64,000 nt of DNA. It comes from Sabellastarte sp. h YS-2021. Lineage: Eukaryota; Annelida; Polychaeta; Sabellida; Sabellidae. Shown piece by piece: positions 48,350 through 62,390 of the stretch (within the stretch, counting starts at the first letter, position 1; every line of letters starts with the position of its first letter). The translations under genes were made by a program, and so were the position numbers. The notes beneath the pieces are model-generated. The model worked only from the letters and a program-made list of their open reading frames with translations, did not search any database and was not told where the DNA came from. Where the stretch lies: positions 6,327,962-6,391,961 of the forward strand of contig OZ024933.1 of NCBI GenBank assembly GCA_964017235.1. The letters are read 5' to 3'.

Positions 48350-51300
48350 CCTCAATGAGGTAAATACATAAAATCGCTCAATTTGAGGGTTTTAAAGTAA
48401 TATGTATGACATAAAATGATTGGATACAATATACTTTCTTGATATAAGGCATTATCAATGTGTTCCTCCATCCAGTAAAATGACAAATTTGTGTGTTCCT
48501 TTACCCTGTAAAAACATGAAATCGCCCAATTTGAGGATTTTTCACTACATATATGGCCTAAAATGATTGGCCAAAACATATTTTCCTGATATGCCACATC
48601 ATCCACATGTTGCTCCACCCTGTAAAATCACAAATTGGGGTGTTCCTTCACTCTGTGAAAACAATGAAATCGCTCAATTTGAGGATTTTCCACCTACACA
48701 TATGACCTAAAATGATTGGACACAACCTATTTTCTCTATATACCACATCCACATGTTGCTCCACCGTGGAAAATCACAAATTTGGGTGTTCCTCCACTCT
48801 GTGAAAACATAAGATCGCTCAATTTGAGGATTTTCCACCCGCACATATGACCTAAAATGATTGGACACAACCTATTTTCTCTATATACCACATCATCCAC
48901 ATGTTGCTCCACCCTGGAAAATCACAAATTTGGGTGTTCCTCCACCCTGTAAGAACATAAAATCGCCCAATTTGAGGATTTTTCACGTACATATATGACC
49001 AAAAATGATTGGACACAACCTATTTTATTGGTATACCACATCATCCACATGTTCATCCACACTGTAAAATCATAAATTTGGGTGTTCCTCCACTCTGTGA
49101 AAACATAAGATCGGTCAATTTGAGGATTTACCACCTACACATATGACCTAAAATGATTGGACACAACCTATTTTCTCTATATACCACCACATCCACATGT
49201 TCCTCTAGCCTGTAAAATCACAAATTGGGGTGTTCCTCCACTCTGTGAAAACATAAGATCGCCCAATTTGAGGATTTATCACCTACATATATGGCCTAAA
49301 ATAATTGTAAGTAACCTATTTTCCTGACATACCACATCATCGAAATGTTCCTCCACCCTGTAAAATCACAAAATGAGGTGTTCCCCAACCTGTAAAAACC
49401 TAAAATCATTGAATTTGAGGATTTTCCACCAACATATATGTCATAAAATGATTGTAAACAACCTATTTTATTGGTATACCACATCATCCACATGTTCATC
49501 CACACTGTAAAATCATAAATTTGGGTGTTCCTCCACTCTGTAAAAACACAGAATCGCTCAATTTGAGGGGTTTAAAGTAACATATATGACCTAAAATGAT
49601 TGGCCAAAACATATTTTCCTGATATGCCACATCATCCACAGGTTGCTCCACCCTGTAAAATCACAAATTGGGATGTTCCTTCACTCTGTGAAAACATGAA
49701 ATCGCTCAATTTGAGGATTTTCCACCTACACATATGACCTAAAATGATTGGACACAACCTATTTTCTCTATATACCACATCATCCACATGTTGCTCCACC
49801 CTGTAAAATCACAAAATGAGGTGTTCCTCCATCCTGTAAAACATGAAATCACCCAATTTGAGGATTTTTCACCTACATATATGGCCCAAAATGATTGGCC
49901 AAAACATATTTTCCTGATATACCACATCATCCACATGTTCCTCCACCCTGTAAAATCACAAAATGAGGTGTTCCTCCACCCTGTAAAACATGAAATCGCC
50001 CAATTTGAGGATTTTTCACCTACATATATGGCCTAAAATGATTGGCCAAAACATATTTTCCTGATATACCACATCATCCACATGTTCCTCCACCCTGTAA
50101 AATTACAAAATGACGTGTTTCTCCACCCTGTAAAACATGAAATCGCCCAATTTGAGGATTTTTCACCTACATATATGGCCTAAAATGATTGGCCAAAACA
50201 TATTTTCCTGATATACCACATCATCCACATGTTCCTCCACCCTGTAAAATTACAAAATGACGTGTTTCTCCACCCTGTAAAACATGAAATCGCCCAATTT
50301 GAGGATTTTTCACCTACATATATGGCCTAAAATGATTGGCCAAAACATATTTTCCTGATATACCACATCATCCACATGTTCCTCCACCCTGTAAAATTAC
50401 AAAATAACGTGTTTGTCCACCCTGTAAAACATGAAATCGCCCAATTTGAGGATTTTTCACCTACATATATGGCCTAAAATGATTGGCCAAAACATATTTT
50501 CCTGATATGCCACATCATCCACATGTTGCTCCACCCTGGAAAATCACAAATTTGGGTGTTCCTCCACTCTGTGAAAACATAAGATTGCTCATTTTGAGGA
50601 TTTTAAATCTACATATATGGCCTAAAATGATTGGACAAAACATATTTTCTTGATATACCACATCATCCACATGTTCCTCCACCCTGTAAAATCACAAATT
50701 GGGGTGTTCCTTCACTCTGTGAAAACATAAGATCGCTCAATTTGAGGATTTTCCACCTACACATGTGACCTAAAATGATTGGACACAACCTAGTTTCTCT
50801 ATATACCACATAATCCACATGTTGCTCCACCCTGGAAAATCACAAATTTGGGTGTTCCTCCACTCTGTGAAAACATAAGATTGCTCATTTTGAGGATTTT
50901 AAACTAGTGATCTCAACGGGTACCGGATATTTCCTTATTTCCTTCAATATCGCCCACGTTGGCTGACCAAGTACAGACGTATCTGGACTTCATTAATTCA
51001 CTTGAAAATGAAACTATTCAATTAAAATGCACAATAATATTGTTTTCTCACCCTTGTACACCATTTATAGTATTTTATTTGTCTTTTATTTTGGCTGTTT
51101 ATACATTGTCAAATACCGGAACCCTTTGAAAATCGTCAGTATATTAACACAGTCACTTAATTCCGAGTCCATAAAATGCTGTATATTGGCTATATAGTGA
51201 CATGCCCTCCTTAAATAAATAAAGAGTACAATATTTTTACACAGTAGTTAATAATTTTACGTTAATAAAATCCAATTATAAACCCAATATAAAAATGAAG

Positions 51301-54200
51301 TTTCAATTCCGAAACTACATTCGAGCAGTAGATAATGCTTTTGTGATAGGTCATGTGACTCCATTTTTATATAAACAACAGTGTTTTGAATGTACACAAG
51401 TCTTTTTTTATTAAAATTTCTTCCGTACAATATTCTTTTGAATGCAAAACCGTGGCCAACAAGAAATAAAGCAAATGGTTGGATCCCATTATTTCTGTAG
51501 GTTTTAAGTCTGTAAATATGGAGATATTTGTAGTTTCAGCTATTATCGCCCATCGGCGTGGGTACCCGGGTACCCGCCCGCTGAAACCACTGCATACCCG
51601 GTCCTACTAAAAAGGGTTTATTGAGAACACTATTTTAAACCTACATATATGGCCTAAAATGATTGGGCAAAACATATTTTCTTCATATACCACATTATCC
51701 ACATGTTCCTCCACCCTGGAAAATCACAAAATTGGGTGTTCCTTCACTCTGTGAAAACATATGATTGCTCATTTTGAGGATTTTCCACCTACACATATGG
51801 CCTAAAGTGATTGGACACAACCTAGTTTCTCTATATACCACATAATCCACATGTTCCTCCACCCTGTAAAATCACAAATTGGGGTGTTCCTCCACTCGGT
51901 GAAAACAAAAGATCGCCCAATTTGAGGATTTATCACCTACATATATGGCCTAAAATGATTGTAAGTAACCTATTTTCCTGATATACCACATCATCCAAAT
52001 GTTCCTCCACCCTGTAAAATCACAAAATGAGGTGTTCCTCCACCCTGTAAAAACATAAAATCGTTGAATTTGGGGATTTTCCACCTACATATATGGCATA
52101 AAATGATTGTAAACAACCTATTTTATTGGTATACCACATCATCCACATGTTCATCCACACTGTAAAATCATAAATTTGGGTGTTCCTCCACCCTGTAAAA
52201 ACACAGAATCGCTCAATTTGAGGGGTTTAAAGTAACATATATGACCTAAAATGATTGGACACAACATATTTTCTTGATATACCACAATATCCACGTGTTC
52301 CTCAAATTGCAAATTTGGGTGTTCCTCAATGAGGTAAATACATAAAATGGCTCAATTTGAGGGTTTTAAAGTAATATGTATGACATAAAATGATTGGATA
52401 CAATATACTTTCTTGATATAAGACATTATCCATGTGTTCCTCCATCCAGTAAAATGACAAATTTGGGTGTTCCTTTACCCTGTAAAAACATGAAATCGCC
52501 CAATTTGAGGATTTTTCACCTACATATATGGCCTAAAATGATTGGCCAAAACATATTTTCCTGATATACCACATCATCCACATGTTGCTCCACCCTGTAA
52601 AATCACAAATTGGGGTGTTCCTTCATTCTGTGAAAACATAAGGTCGCTCAATTTGAGGATTTTTCACCTACATATATGGCCTAAAATGATTGGCCAAAAC
52701 ATATTTTCCTGATATGCCACATCATCCACATGTTGCTCCACCCTGTAAAATCACAAATTGGGGTGTTCCTCCACCCTGTAAAAACATGAAATCGCCCAAT
52801 TTGAGGATTTATCACCTACATATATGGCCTAAAGTGATTAGCCAAAACATATTTTCCTGATATGCCACATCATCCACATGTTGCTCCACCCTGTAAAATC
52901 ACAAATTGGGGTGTTCCTTCACTCTGTGAAAACATGAAATCGCTCAATTTGAGGATTTTCCACCAACACATATGACCTAAAATGATTGGACACAACCTAT
53001 TTTCTCTATATACCACATCCACATGTTCCTCCACCCTGGAAAATCACAAATTTGGGTGTTCCTCCACTCTGTGAAAACATAAGATCGCTCAATTTTAGGA
53101 TTTTCCACCCGCACATATGACCTAAAATGATTGGACACAACCTATTTTCTCTATATACCACATCATCCACATGTTGCTCCACCCTGGAAAATCACAAATT
53201 TGGGTGTTCCTCCACCCTGTAAGAACATAAAGTCGCCCAATTTGAGGATTTTTCACCTACATATATGACCGAAAATGATTGGACCCAACCTATTTTATTG
53301 GTATACCACATCATCCACATGTTCATCCACACTGTAAAATCATAAATTTGGGTGTTCCTCCACTCTGTGAAAACATAAGATCGCTCAATTTGAGAATTTT
53401 CCACCTACACATATGACCTAAAATGATTGGACACAACCTATTTTCTCTATATACCACCACATCCACATGTTCCTCTACCCTGTAAAATCACAAATTGGGG
53501 TGTTCCTCCACTCTGTGAAAACATAAGATCGCCCAATGTGAGGATTTATCACCTACATATATGACCTAAAATGATTGTAAGTAACCTATTTTCCTGACAT
53601 ACCACATCATCCAAATGTTCCTCCACCCTGTAAAATCACAAAATGAGGTGTTCCCCAACCTGTAAAAACCTAAAATCATTGAATTTGAGGATTTTCCACC
53701 TACATATATGTCATAAAATGATTGTAAACAACCTATTTTATTGGTATATCACATCATCCACATGTTCATCCACACTGTAAAATCATAAATTTGGGTGTAC
53801 CTCCACCCTGTAAAAACACAGAATCGCTCAATTTGAGGGGTTTAAAGTAACATATAGGACCTAAAATGATTGGCCAAAACATATTTTCCTGATATGCCAC
53901 ATCATCCACAGGTTGCTCCACCCTGTAAAATCACAAATTGGGATGTTCCTTCACTCTGTGAAAACATAAAATCGCTCAATTTGAGGATTTTCCACCTACA
54001 CATATGACCTAAAATGATTGGACACAACCTATTTTCTCTATATACCACATCATCCACATGTTGCTCCACCCTGTAAAATCATAAAATGAGGTGTTCCTCC
54101 ATCCTGTAAAACATGAAATCACCCAATTTGAGGATTTTTCACCTACATATATGGCCTAAAATGATTGGCCAAAACATATTTTCCTGATATACCACATCAG
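48350..54200. repeat. Large ~4.2-kb duplication in satellite C
   Basis: The block around 48.9-50.0 kb recurs around 53.2-54.2 kb with an offset of about 4,270 bp (for example attttattggtataccacat at 49022 and 53292, with neighbouring variants). The hAT-like inserts are 4,186 bp apart, partly explained by the 64-bp difference between them. This is a large-scale HOR containing a transposon. Confidence 0.75.
50905..51632. mobile_element. Non-autonomous hAT-like element, copy 2 (728 bp)
   Basis: This is nearly identical to the copy at 46719 but lacks about 64 bp of the left subterminal gggtacccg region. The same ttttaaac duplications flank it (50897-50904 and 51633-51640), at the same place in the same monomer type and with the same flanking variants, so it arose by duplication of satellite and insert together. 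Confidence 0.9.
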
Positions 54201-57029
54201 CTACATGTTCCTCCACCCTGTAAAATTACAAAATGACGTGTTCCTTCACTCTGTGAAAACATAAGATCGCTCAATTTTGAGGATTTTCCACCTACACATA
54301 TGACCTAAAATGATTGGACACAACCAAGTTTCTCTATATACCACATAATCCACATGTTGCTCCACCCTGGAAAATCACAAATTTGGGTGTTCCTCCACTC
54401 TGTGAAAACATAAGATTGCTCATTTTGAGGATTTTAAACCTACATATATGGCCTAAAATGATTGGGCAAAACACATTTTCTTGATATACCACATCATCCA
54501 CATGTTCCTCCACCCTGTAAAATCACAAATTGGGGTGTTCCTCCACTCTGTGAAAACATAAGATCGCTCAATTTGAGGATTTTCCACCTACACATATGAC
54601 CTAAAATGATTGGACACATCCTAGTATCTCTATATACCACCACATCATCCACATGTTCCTCTACCCTGTAAAATCACAAATTGGGGTGTTCCTCCACTCG
54701 GTGAAAACATAAGATCGCTCAATTTGAGGATTTTCTACCTACACGTATGACCTAAAATGATTGGACACAACTTATTTTTTCTATATACCACCACATCCAC
54801 ATGTTCCAGTACCCTGTAAAATCACAAATTGGGGTGTTCCTCCACTCTGTGAAAACATAAGATCGCCCAATTTGAGGATTTATCACCTACATATATGGCC
54901 TAAAATGATTGTAAGTAACCTATTTTCCTGACATACCACATCATCCAAATGTTCCTCCACCCTGAAAAATCACAAAATGAAGTGTTCCTCCAACCTGTAA
55001 AAACCTAAAATCAGTGAATTTCAGGATTTTCCACCTACATATATGGCATAAAATGATTGTAAACAACCTATTTTATTGGTATACCACATCATCCACATGT
55101 TCATCCACACTGTAAAATCATAAATTTGGGTGTTCCTCCACCCTGTAAAAACACAGAATCGCTTAATTTGAGGGGTTTAAAGTAACATATATGACCTAAA
55201 ATGATTGGCCAAAACATATTTTCCTGATATGCCACATCATCCACATGTTGCTCCACCCTGTAAAATCACAAATTGGGATGTTCCTTCACTCTGTGAAAAC
55301 ATGAAATCGCTCAATTTGAGGATTTTCCACCTACACATATGGCCTAAAATGATTGGCCAAAACATATTTTCCTGATATACCACATTATCCACATGTTGCT
55401 CCACCCTGTAAAATCACAAAATGAGGTGTTCCTCCATCCTGTAAAACATGAAATCGCCTAATTTGAGGATTTTTCACCTACATATATGGCCTAAAATGAT
55501 TGGCCAAAACATATTTTCCTGATATACCACATCATCCACATGTTCCTCCACCCTGTAAAATCACAAAATGAGGTGTTCCTCCACCCTGTAAAACATGAAA
55601 TCGCCCAATTTGAGGCTTTTTCACCTACATATATGGCCTAAAATGATTGACCAAAACATATTTTCCTGATATACCACATCATCCACATGTTCCTCCACCC
55701 TGTAAAATTACAAAATGACGTGTTCCTCTACCCTGTAAAACATGAAATCGCCCAATTTGAGGATTTTTCACCTACATATATGGCCTAAAATGATTGGCCA
55801 AAACATATTTTCCTGATATGCCACATCATCCACATGTTTCTCCACCCTGTAAAATCACAAATTTGGGTGTTCCTCCACTCTGTGAAAACATAAGATTGCT
55901 CATTTTGAGGATTTTAAATCTACATATATGGCCTAAAATGATTGGACAAAACATATTTTCTTGATATACCACATCATCCACATGTTCCTCCACCCTGTAA
56001 AATCACAAATTGGGGTGTTCCTTCACTCTGTGAAAACATAAGATCGCCCAATTTGAGGATTTTCCACCTACACATATGACCTAAAATGATTGGACACAAC
56101 CTAGTTTCTCTATATACCACCACATCCACATGTTCCTCTACCCTGTAAAATCACAAATTGGGGTGTTCCTCCACTCGGTGAAAACATAAGATCGCCCAAT
56201 TTGAGGATTTATCACCTACATATATGGCCTAAAATGATTGTAAGTAACCTATTATCCTGATATACCACATCATCCAAATGTTCCTCCACCCTGTAAAATC
56301 ACAAAATTAGGTGTTCCTCCACCCTGTAAAAACATAAAATCGTTGAATTTGAGGATTTTCCACCTTCATATATGGCATAAAATGATTGTAAACAACCTAT
56401 TTTATTGGTATACCACATCATCCACATGTTCATCCACACTGTAAAATCATAAATTTGGGTGTTCCTCCACCCTGTAAAAACACAGAATCGCTCAATTTGA
56501 GGGGTTTAAAGTAACATATATGACCTAAAATGATTGGACACAACATATTTTCTTGATATACCACAATATCCATGTGTTCCTCAAATTGCAAATTTGGGTG
56601 TTCCTCAATGAGGTAAATACATAAAATCGCTCAATTTGAGGGTTTTAAAGTAATATGTATGACATAAAATGATTGGATACAATATTCGTTCTTGATATAA
56701 GACATTATCCATGTGTTCCTCCATCCAGTAAAATGACAAATTTGGGTGTTCCTCCACCCTGTAAAAACATGAAATCGCCCAATTTGAGGATTTTTCACCT
56801 AAGTATATGGCCTAAAATGATTGGCCAAAACATATTTTCCTGATATGCCACTCATCCACATGTTGCTCCATCCTGTAAAATCACAAATTGGGGTGTTCCT
56901 ACACTCTGTGAAAACATGAAATCGCTCAATTTGAGGATTTTCCACCTACATATATGACCTAAACTGATTGGACAAAACATATTTACCTGATATACCGCAT
57001 CATCCACATGTTCCTCCACCCTGTAAAAT

Positions 57030-60000
57030 CACAAACTGGGGTGTTCCTTCACTCTGTGAAAACATAAGATCGCTCAATTTTGAGGATTTTCCACCTACAC
57101 ATATGACCTAAAATGATTGGACACAACCAAGTTTCTCTATATACCACATAATCCACATGTTGCTCCACCCTGAAAAATCACAAATTTGGGTGTTCCTCCA
57201 CTCTGTGAAAACATAAGATTGCTCATTTTGAGGATTTTAAACCTACATATATGGCCTAAAATGATTGGGCAAAACACATTTTCTTGATATACCACATCAT
57301 CCACATGTTCCTCCACCCTGTAAAATCACAAATTGGGGTGTTCCTCCACTCTGTGAAAACATAAGATCGCTCAATTTGAGGATTTTCCACCTACACATAT
57401 GACCTAAAATGATTGGACACATCCTAGTATCTCTATATACCACCACATCATCCACATGTTCCTCTACCCTGTAAAATCACAAATTGGGGTGTTCCTCCAC
57501 TCGGTGAAAACATAAGATCGCTCAATTTGAGGATTTTCTACCTACACGTATGACCTAAAATGATTGGACACAACTTATTTTCTCTATATACCACCACATC
57601 CACATGTTCCAGTACCCTGTAAAATCACAAATTGGGGTGTTCCTCCACTCGGTGAAAACATAAGATCGCTCAATTTGAGGATTTTCCACCTACACGTATG
57701 ACCTAAAATGATTGGACACAACCTATTTTCTCTATATACCACCACATCCACATGTTCCTGTACCCTGTAAAATCACAAATTGGGGTGTTCCTCCACTCTG
57801 TGAAAACATAAGATCGCCCAATTTGAGGATTTATCACCTACATATATGGCCTAAAATGATTGTAAGTAACCTATTTTACTGACATACCACATCATCCAAA
57901 TGTTCCTCCACCCTGAAAAATCACAAAATGAAGTGTTCCTCCAACCTGTAAAAACCTAAAATCAGTGAATTTCAGGATTTTCCACCTACATATATGGCAT
58001 AAAATGATTGTAAACAACCTATTTTATTGGTATACCACATCATCCACATGTTCATCCACACTGTAAAATCATAAATTTGGGTGTTCCTCCACCCTGTAAA
58101 AACACAGAATCGCTTAATTTGTGATATGCCACATCATCCACATGTTGCTGCACCCTGTAAAATCACAAATTGGGATGTTCCTTCACTCTGTGAAAACATG
58201 AAATCGCTCAATTTGAGGATTTTCCACCTACACATATGGCCTAAAATGATTGGCCAAAACATATTTTCCTGATATACCACATCATCCACATGTTGCTCCA
58301 CCCTGTAAAATCACAAAATGAGGTGTTCCTCCATCCTGTAAAACATGAAATCGCCTAATTTGAGGATTTTTCACCTACATATATGGCCTAAAATGATTGG
58401 CCAAAACATATTTTCCTGATATACCACATCATCCACATGTTCCTCCACCCTGTAAAATCACAAAATGAGGTGTTCCTCCACCCTGTAAAACATGAAATCG
58501 CCCAATTTGAGGCTTTTTCACCTACATATATGGCCTAAAATGATTGACCAAAACATATTTTCCTGATATACCACATCATCCACATGTTCCTCCACCCTGT
58601 AAAATCACAAACTGGGGTGTTCCTTCACTCTGTGAAAACATAAGATCGCTCAATTTTGAGGATTTTCCACCTACACATATGACCTAAAATGATTGGACAC
58701 AACCAAGTTTCTCTATATACCACATAATCCACATGTTGCTCCACCCTGAAAAATCACAAATTTGGGTGTTCCTCCACTCTGTGAAAACATAAGATTGCTC
58801 ATTTTGAGGATTTTAAACCTACATATATGGCCTAAAATGATTGGGCAAAACACATTTTCTTGATATACCACATCATCCACATGTTCCTCCACCCTGTAAA
58901 ATCACAAATTGGGGTGTTCCTCCACTCTGTGAAAACATAAGATCGCTCAATTTGAGGATTTTCCACCTACACATATGACCTAAAATGATTGGACACATCC
59001 TAGTATCTCTATATACCACCACATCATCCACATGTTCCTCTACCCTGTAAAATCACAAATTGGGGTGTTCCTCCACTCGGTGAAAACATAAGATCGCTCA
59101 ATTTGAGGATTTTCTACCTACACGTATGACCTAAAATGATTGGACACAACTTATTTTCTCTATATACCACCACATCCACATGTTCCAGTACCCTGTAAAA
59201 TCACAAATTGGGGTGTTCCTCCACTCGGTGAAAACATAAGATCGCTCAATTTGAGGATTTTCCACCTACACGTATGACCTAAAATGATTGGACACAACCT
59301 ATTTTCTCTATATACCACCACATCCACATGTTCCTGTACCCTGTAAAATCACAAATTGGGGTGTTCCTCCACTCTGTGAAAACATAAGATCGCCCAATTT
59401 GAGGATTTATCACCTACATATATGGCCTAAAATGATTGTAAGTAACCTATTTTACTGACATACCACATCATCCAAATGTTCCTCCACCCTGAAAAATCAC
59501 AAAATGAAGTGTTCCTCCAACCTGTAAAAACCTAAAATCAGTGAATTTCAGGATTTTCCACCTACATATATGGCATAAAATGATTGTAAACAACCTATTT
59601 TATTGGTATACCACATCATCCACATGTTCATCCACACTGTAAAATCATAAATTTGGGTGTTCCTCCACCCTGTAAAAACACAGAATCGCTTAATTTGTGA
59701 TATGCCACATCATCCACATGTTGCTGCACCCTGTAAAATCACAAATTGGGATGTTCCTTCACTCTGTGAAAACATGAAATCGCTCAATTTGAGGATTTTC
59801 CACCTACACATATGGCCTAAAATGATTGGCCAAAACATATTTTCCTGATATACCACATCATCCACATGTTGCTCCACCCTGTAAAATCACAAAATGAGGT
59901 GTTCCTCCATCCTGTAAAACATGAAATCGCCTAATTTGAGGATTTTTCACCTACATATATGGCCTAAAATGATTGGCCAAAACATATTTTCCTGATATAC

Positions 60001-60200
60001 CACATCATCCACATGTTCCTCCACCCTGTAAAATCACAAAATGAGGTGTTCCTCCACCCTGTAAAACATGAAATCGCCCAATTTGAGGCTTTTTCACCTA
60101 CATATATGGCCTAAAATGATTGACCAAAACATATTTTCCTGATATACCACATCATCCACATGTTCCTCCACCTGTAAAATTACAAAATGACGTGTTTCTC
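57030..60200. repeat. 1,576-bp higher-order repeat pair in satellite C
   Basis: The word caaactggggtgttccttca at 57031 recurs at 58607. The unusual junction cgcttaatttgtgatatgcc near 58111 recurs near 59687. The offset is 1,576 bp, not a whole number of monomers, because the block carries a partial-unit junction. Confidence 0.92.
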
Positions 60201-60715
60201 CACCCTGTAAAACATGAAATCGCCCAATTTGAGGATTTTTCACCTACATATATGGCCTAAAATGATTGACCAAAACATATTTTCCTGATATGCCACATCA
60301 TCCACATGTTGCTCCACCCTGGAAAATCACAAATTTGGGTGTTCCTCCACTCTGTGAAAACATAAGATTGCTCATTTTGAGGATTTTAAATCTACATATA
60401 TGGCCTAAAATGATTGGACAAAACATATTTTCTTGATATACCACATCATCCACATGTTCCTCCACCCTGTAAAATCGCAACTTCGGGTGTTCCTTCCACC
60501 CTGAGAAACCATAAAATTGTTCAATGTGAGGACTTGTCACCTACATATATGGCCTAAAATGATTGGACACAACCTATTTTCTTGATATACCACAGCATGT
60601 ACATGTTCCTCCACCCTGTAAAGTCACAACTTGGGGTGTTCCTCCACCCTATAAAAACAAAATCGCTCAATTTGAGGATTTCCCAGCTACATATATTTTC
60701 CTGATATACCAAAAT

Positions 60716-61200
60716 GCCATCCTGTGTTAAAACACTGGCAGGACCGGTCATGTAGTGTGCATCTGCTTGTTGGTGCATAGTGCTTCCTTCCTGTCTAGAC
60801 AGTGTGATGTCAATTCATTTTTTTTCATTGTCTAAACACATTCAGACCCTTAGTAAGCTAGTAGCAGGGTTGGCTGTCCATTGGGTAGGGTATTAACTTA
60901 ATTTAATTTACCTATGAAATTTGCAATTTTATTGCGTTAATACATCCTACCCAATGGACAGTTGCTGAATAACTACTGCTTGGTAGGCAGGTTAGTTGCT
61001 AGGGACTTCAAGTGAACTAAAAAAATTGGTCCAAACTGACCCCAGCCAGGACTTCAGTTGGTCCCAAAGGTCGGTGGTCGGTGACCAGTGACCCGGTCGC
61101 CAGTAAAGACATTGCCCCCCTTTTTTACAGACCTGCTCTGAGGTAGAGGAAGAGAGATAGGAGTTCAGTCTCAGGAAATAAGCCTCCGTAAGGAAGCACA
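60716..61200. other. Unique AT-rich stretch with a palindrome
   Basis: After the last degraded satellite unit comes unique sequence. The palindrome arms are at 60874-60897 (ctgtccattgggtaggg...) and 60936-60961 (...cctacccaatggacag), nearly perfect over about 24 bp with a 38-bp AT-rich loop. No gene is recognised in the stretch. Confidence 0.75.
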
Positions 61201-61499
61201 ACAGACATTTTTTTCATGAATATGTACAAATCTCCTCAGATAATAAGGACCACTGGAGATCTGCTAAGCAGTCACTATCAGGCCGAAAAGGAATACCTCT
61301 AAATCAGCTCAAACATCCTTCAGATAAAACTGTGTGAAGGTGTTATGCGATATCCAATACCTGGCTGATAAGCACTGTTCTAAGAAAAATTCGTGAATGC
61401 AAGGCCTTAGAAGCAGCAAAGGCCCCAGCAGCATGGACTTAAACCTAATGTGAGGGCCTCTTGATTAGAGAGAACATGTCATAGGATCACAGTATAAGG

Positions 61500-61592
61500 G
61501 GATAGTGGCAGGGGAAATATCTTGTCGAAACCTTGATCCATTAGGAGATAGTGGCAGGGGAGATATCTAGTCGAAACCTTTCCTGAAGGAGA
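61500..61592. repeat. Short tandem duplication
   Basis: gatagtggcaggggaaatat at 61501 is followed by gatagtggcaggggagatat at 61547, with tcgaaacctt after each: two copies of a unit of about 46 bp. Confidence 0.8.
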
Positions 61593-61639
61593 CAAAGCTC
61601 CTTGGTCTGCTGAGGTCCTACCCAAATAGTAGCACTGCA

Positions 61640-62390
61640 GTGTTTGCTCTCGTCAAAAATGAATGCGAGACAGACTGTCTCCCTTCACTTGAAAAGGTGA
61701 GATAACTGTGAAAAAATGTGAGACATGTTTTGCGTCAAGATATTTAGAAATATTTAGCTCCAATTTGGGACTGCATCAAATCTTCTTTATTTAAATAATA
61801 AGAAATAGATGCTAAACTAAAAGTTCAAATAAGTAAACTATTTAATGCTGTTTTTATTTGCCTTTTATTTTTTTTTATATTTCGCTTCTAAACCACATCT
61901 TAATGGTTTAATGGCTGGGTGCTACTGGTTTTTTTATTTTTTATTTTTGTTTTATTTTACTGTTATCTGGATTCATCAACTAAATAAATAATATGCTTTT
62001 CTTATATCTATATTTTGTCTCTACCGATAATAGACAAATTTCTTTGGTCAGTAGTTGTTTCGACTGTTTCACCTGTGGAACATGCAGATGAGATAAAAAT
62101 TCGACATAAAGCACGGAAATCTCATGAGAATACCCGAACTCTCACGTGAATTACTGTTAGCTGGATGTATCAAATAAAATAAACTCACTGTCATGTCTTT
62201 CTCACCTATTTCTATGAGGAAATATGTATGTCGTCACTTCTGATAATAGACGTGAATAACTGTTAGGTGGATATATAAAATAAAATAAACTGCTTTTCAT
62301 GATTTTCTCACCCCTTTCTATGAGGAAATACGTATGTCATCGCTTCCAATAATAGACAAATGTCTTCAGTCCAGAGTGTGTACAAACTCG
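61640..62390. repeat. AT-rich insert with tandem units of ~100 bp
   Basis: Three imperfect copies contain actgttagctggat-like words, aaataaaataaact, tttctatgaggaaata and ctgataatagac (about 61957-62040, 62149-62253 and 62254-62360). The stretch separates the two recognisable parts of the DIRS-like recombinase, so it probably inserted there or expanded within it. No gene is seen. Confidence 0.65.

Larger units (their letters stand above)
30838..60715. repeat. Satellite C, about 30 kb of ~147-bp units
   Basis: Units such as ccacatgttcctccaccctg ... aatttgaggattt ... cctacatatatggcc ... aaaatgattgg repeat every 146-148 bp (for example atcatccaca at 31241 and 31389), about 190 units. Each unit contains ccaccctgtaaaa-like words twice, about 35-40 bp apart, so it may have grown from a shorter unit. 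Some monomers are a strongly diverged type (cctcaaattgcaaatttggg). Units at both ends of the array are more diverged. Short open frames in it (HHPHVPPPWKITN and the like) are repeat artefacts. Confidence 0.96.

Noticed and set aside
46719-51632. Two independent insertions of the hAT-like element into a hotspot
   Set aside because: Identical TSDs, identical position in the monomer and shared flanking variants point to one insertion followed by duplication.
34887-60540. Many short open frames in satellite C encoding HHPHVPPPWKITN-like or WRNTQIYDFTVWMN-like peptides
   Set aside because: They repeat at exactly the HOR offsets, exist on both strands, and have no start context or domain. They are by-products of a tandem repeat.
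60992-61201. Minus-strand frame of 69 codons starting MCFLTEAYF
   Set aside because: No recognisable domain, at the edge of a decayed DIRS-like element, and low-quality context. Treated as chance.
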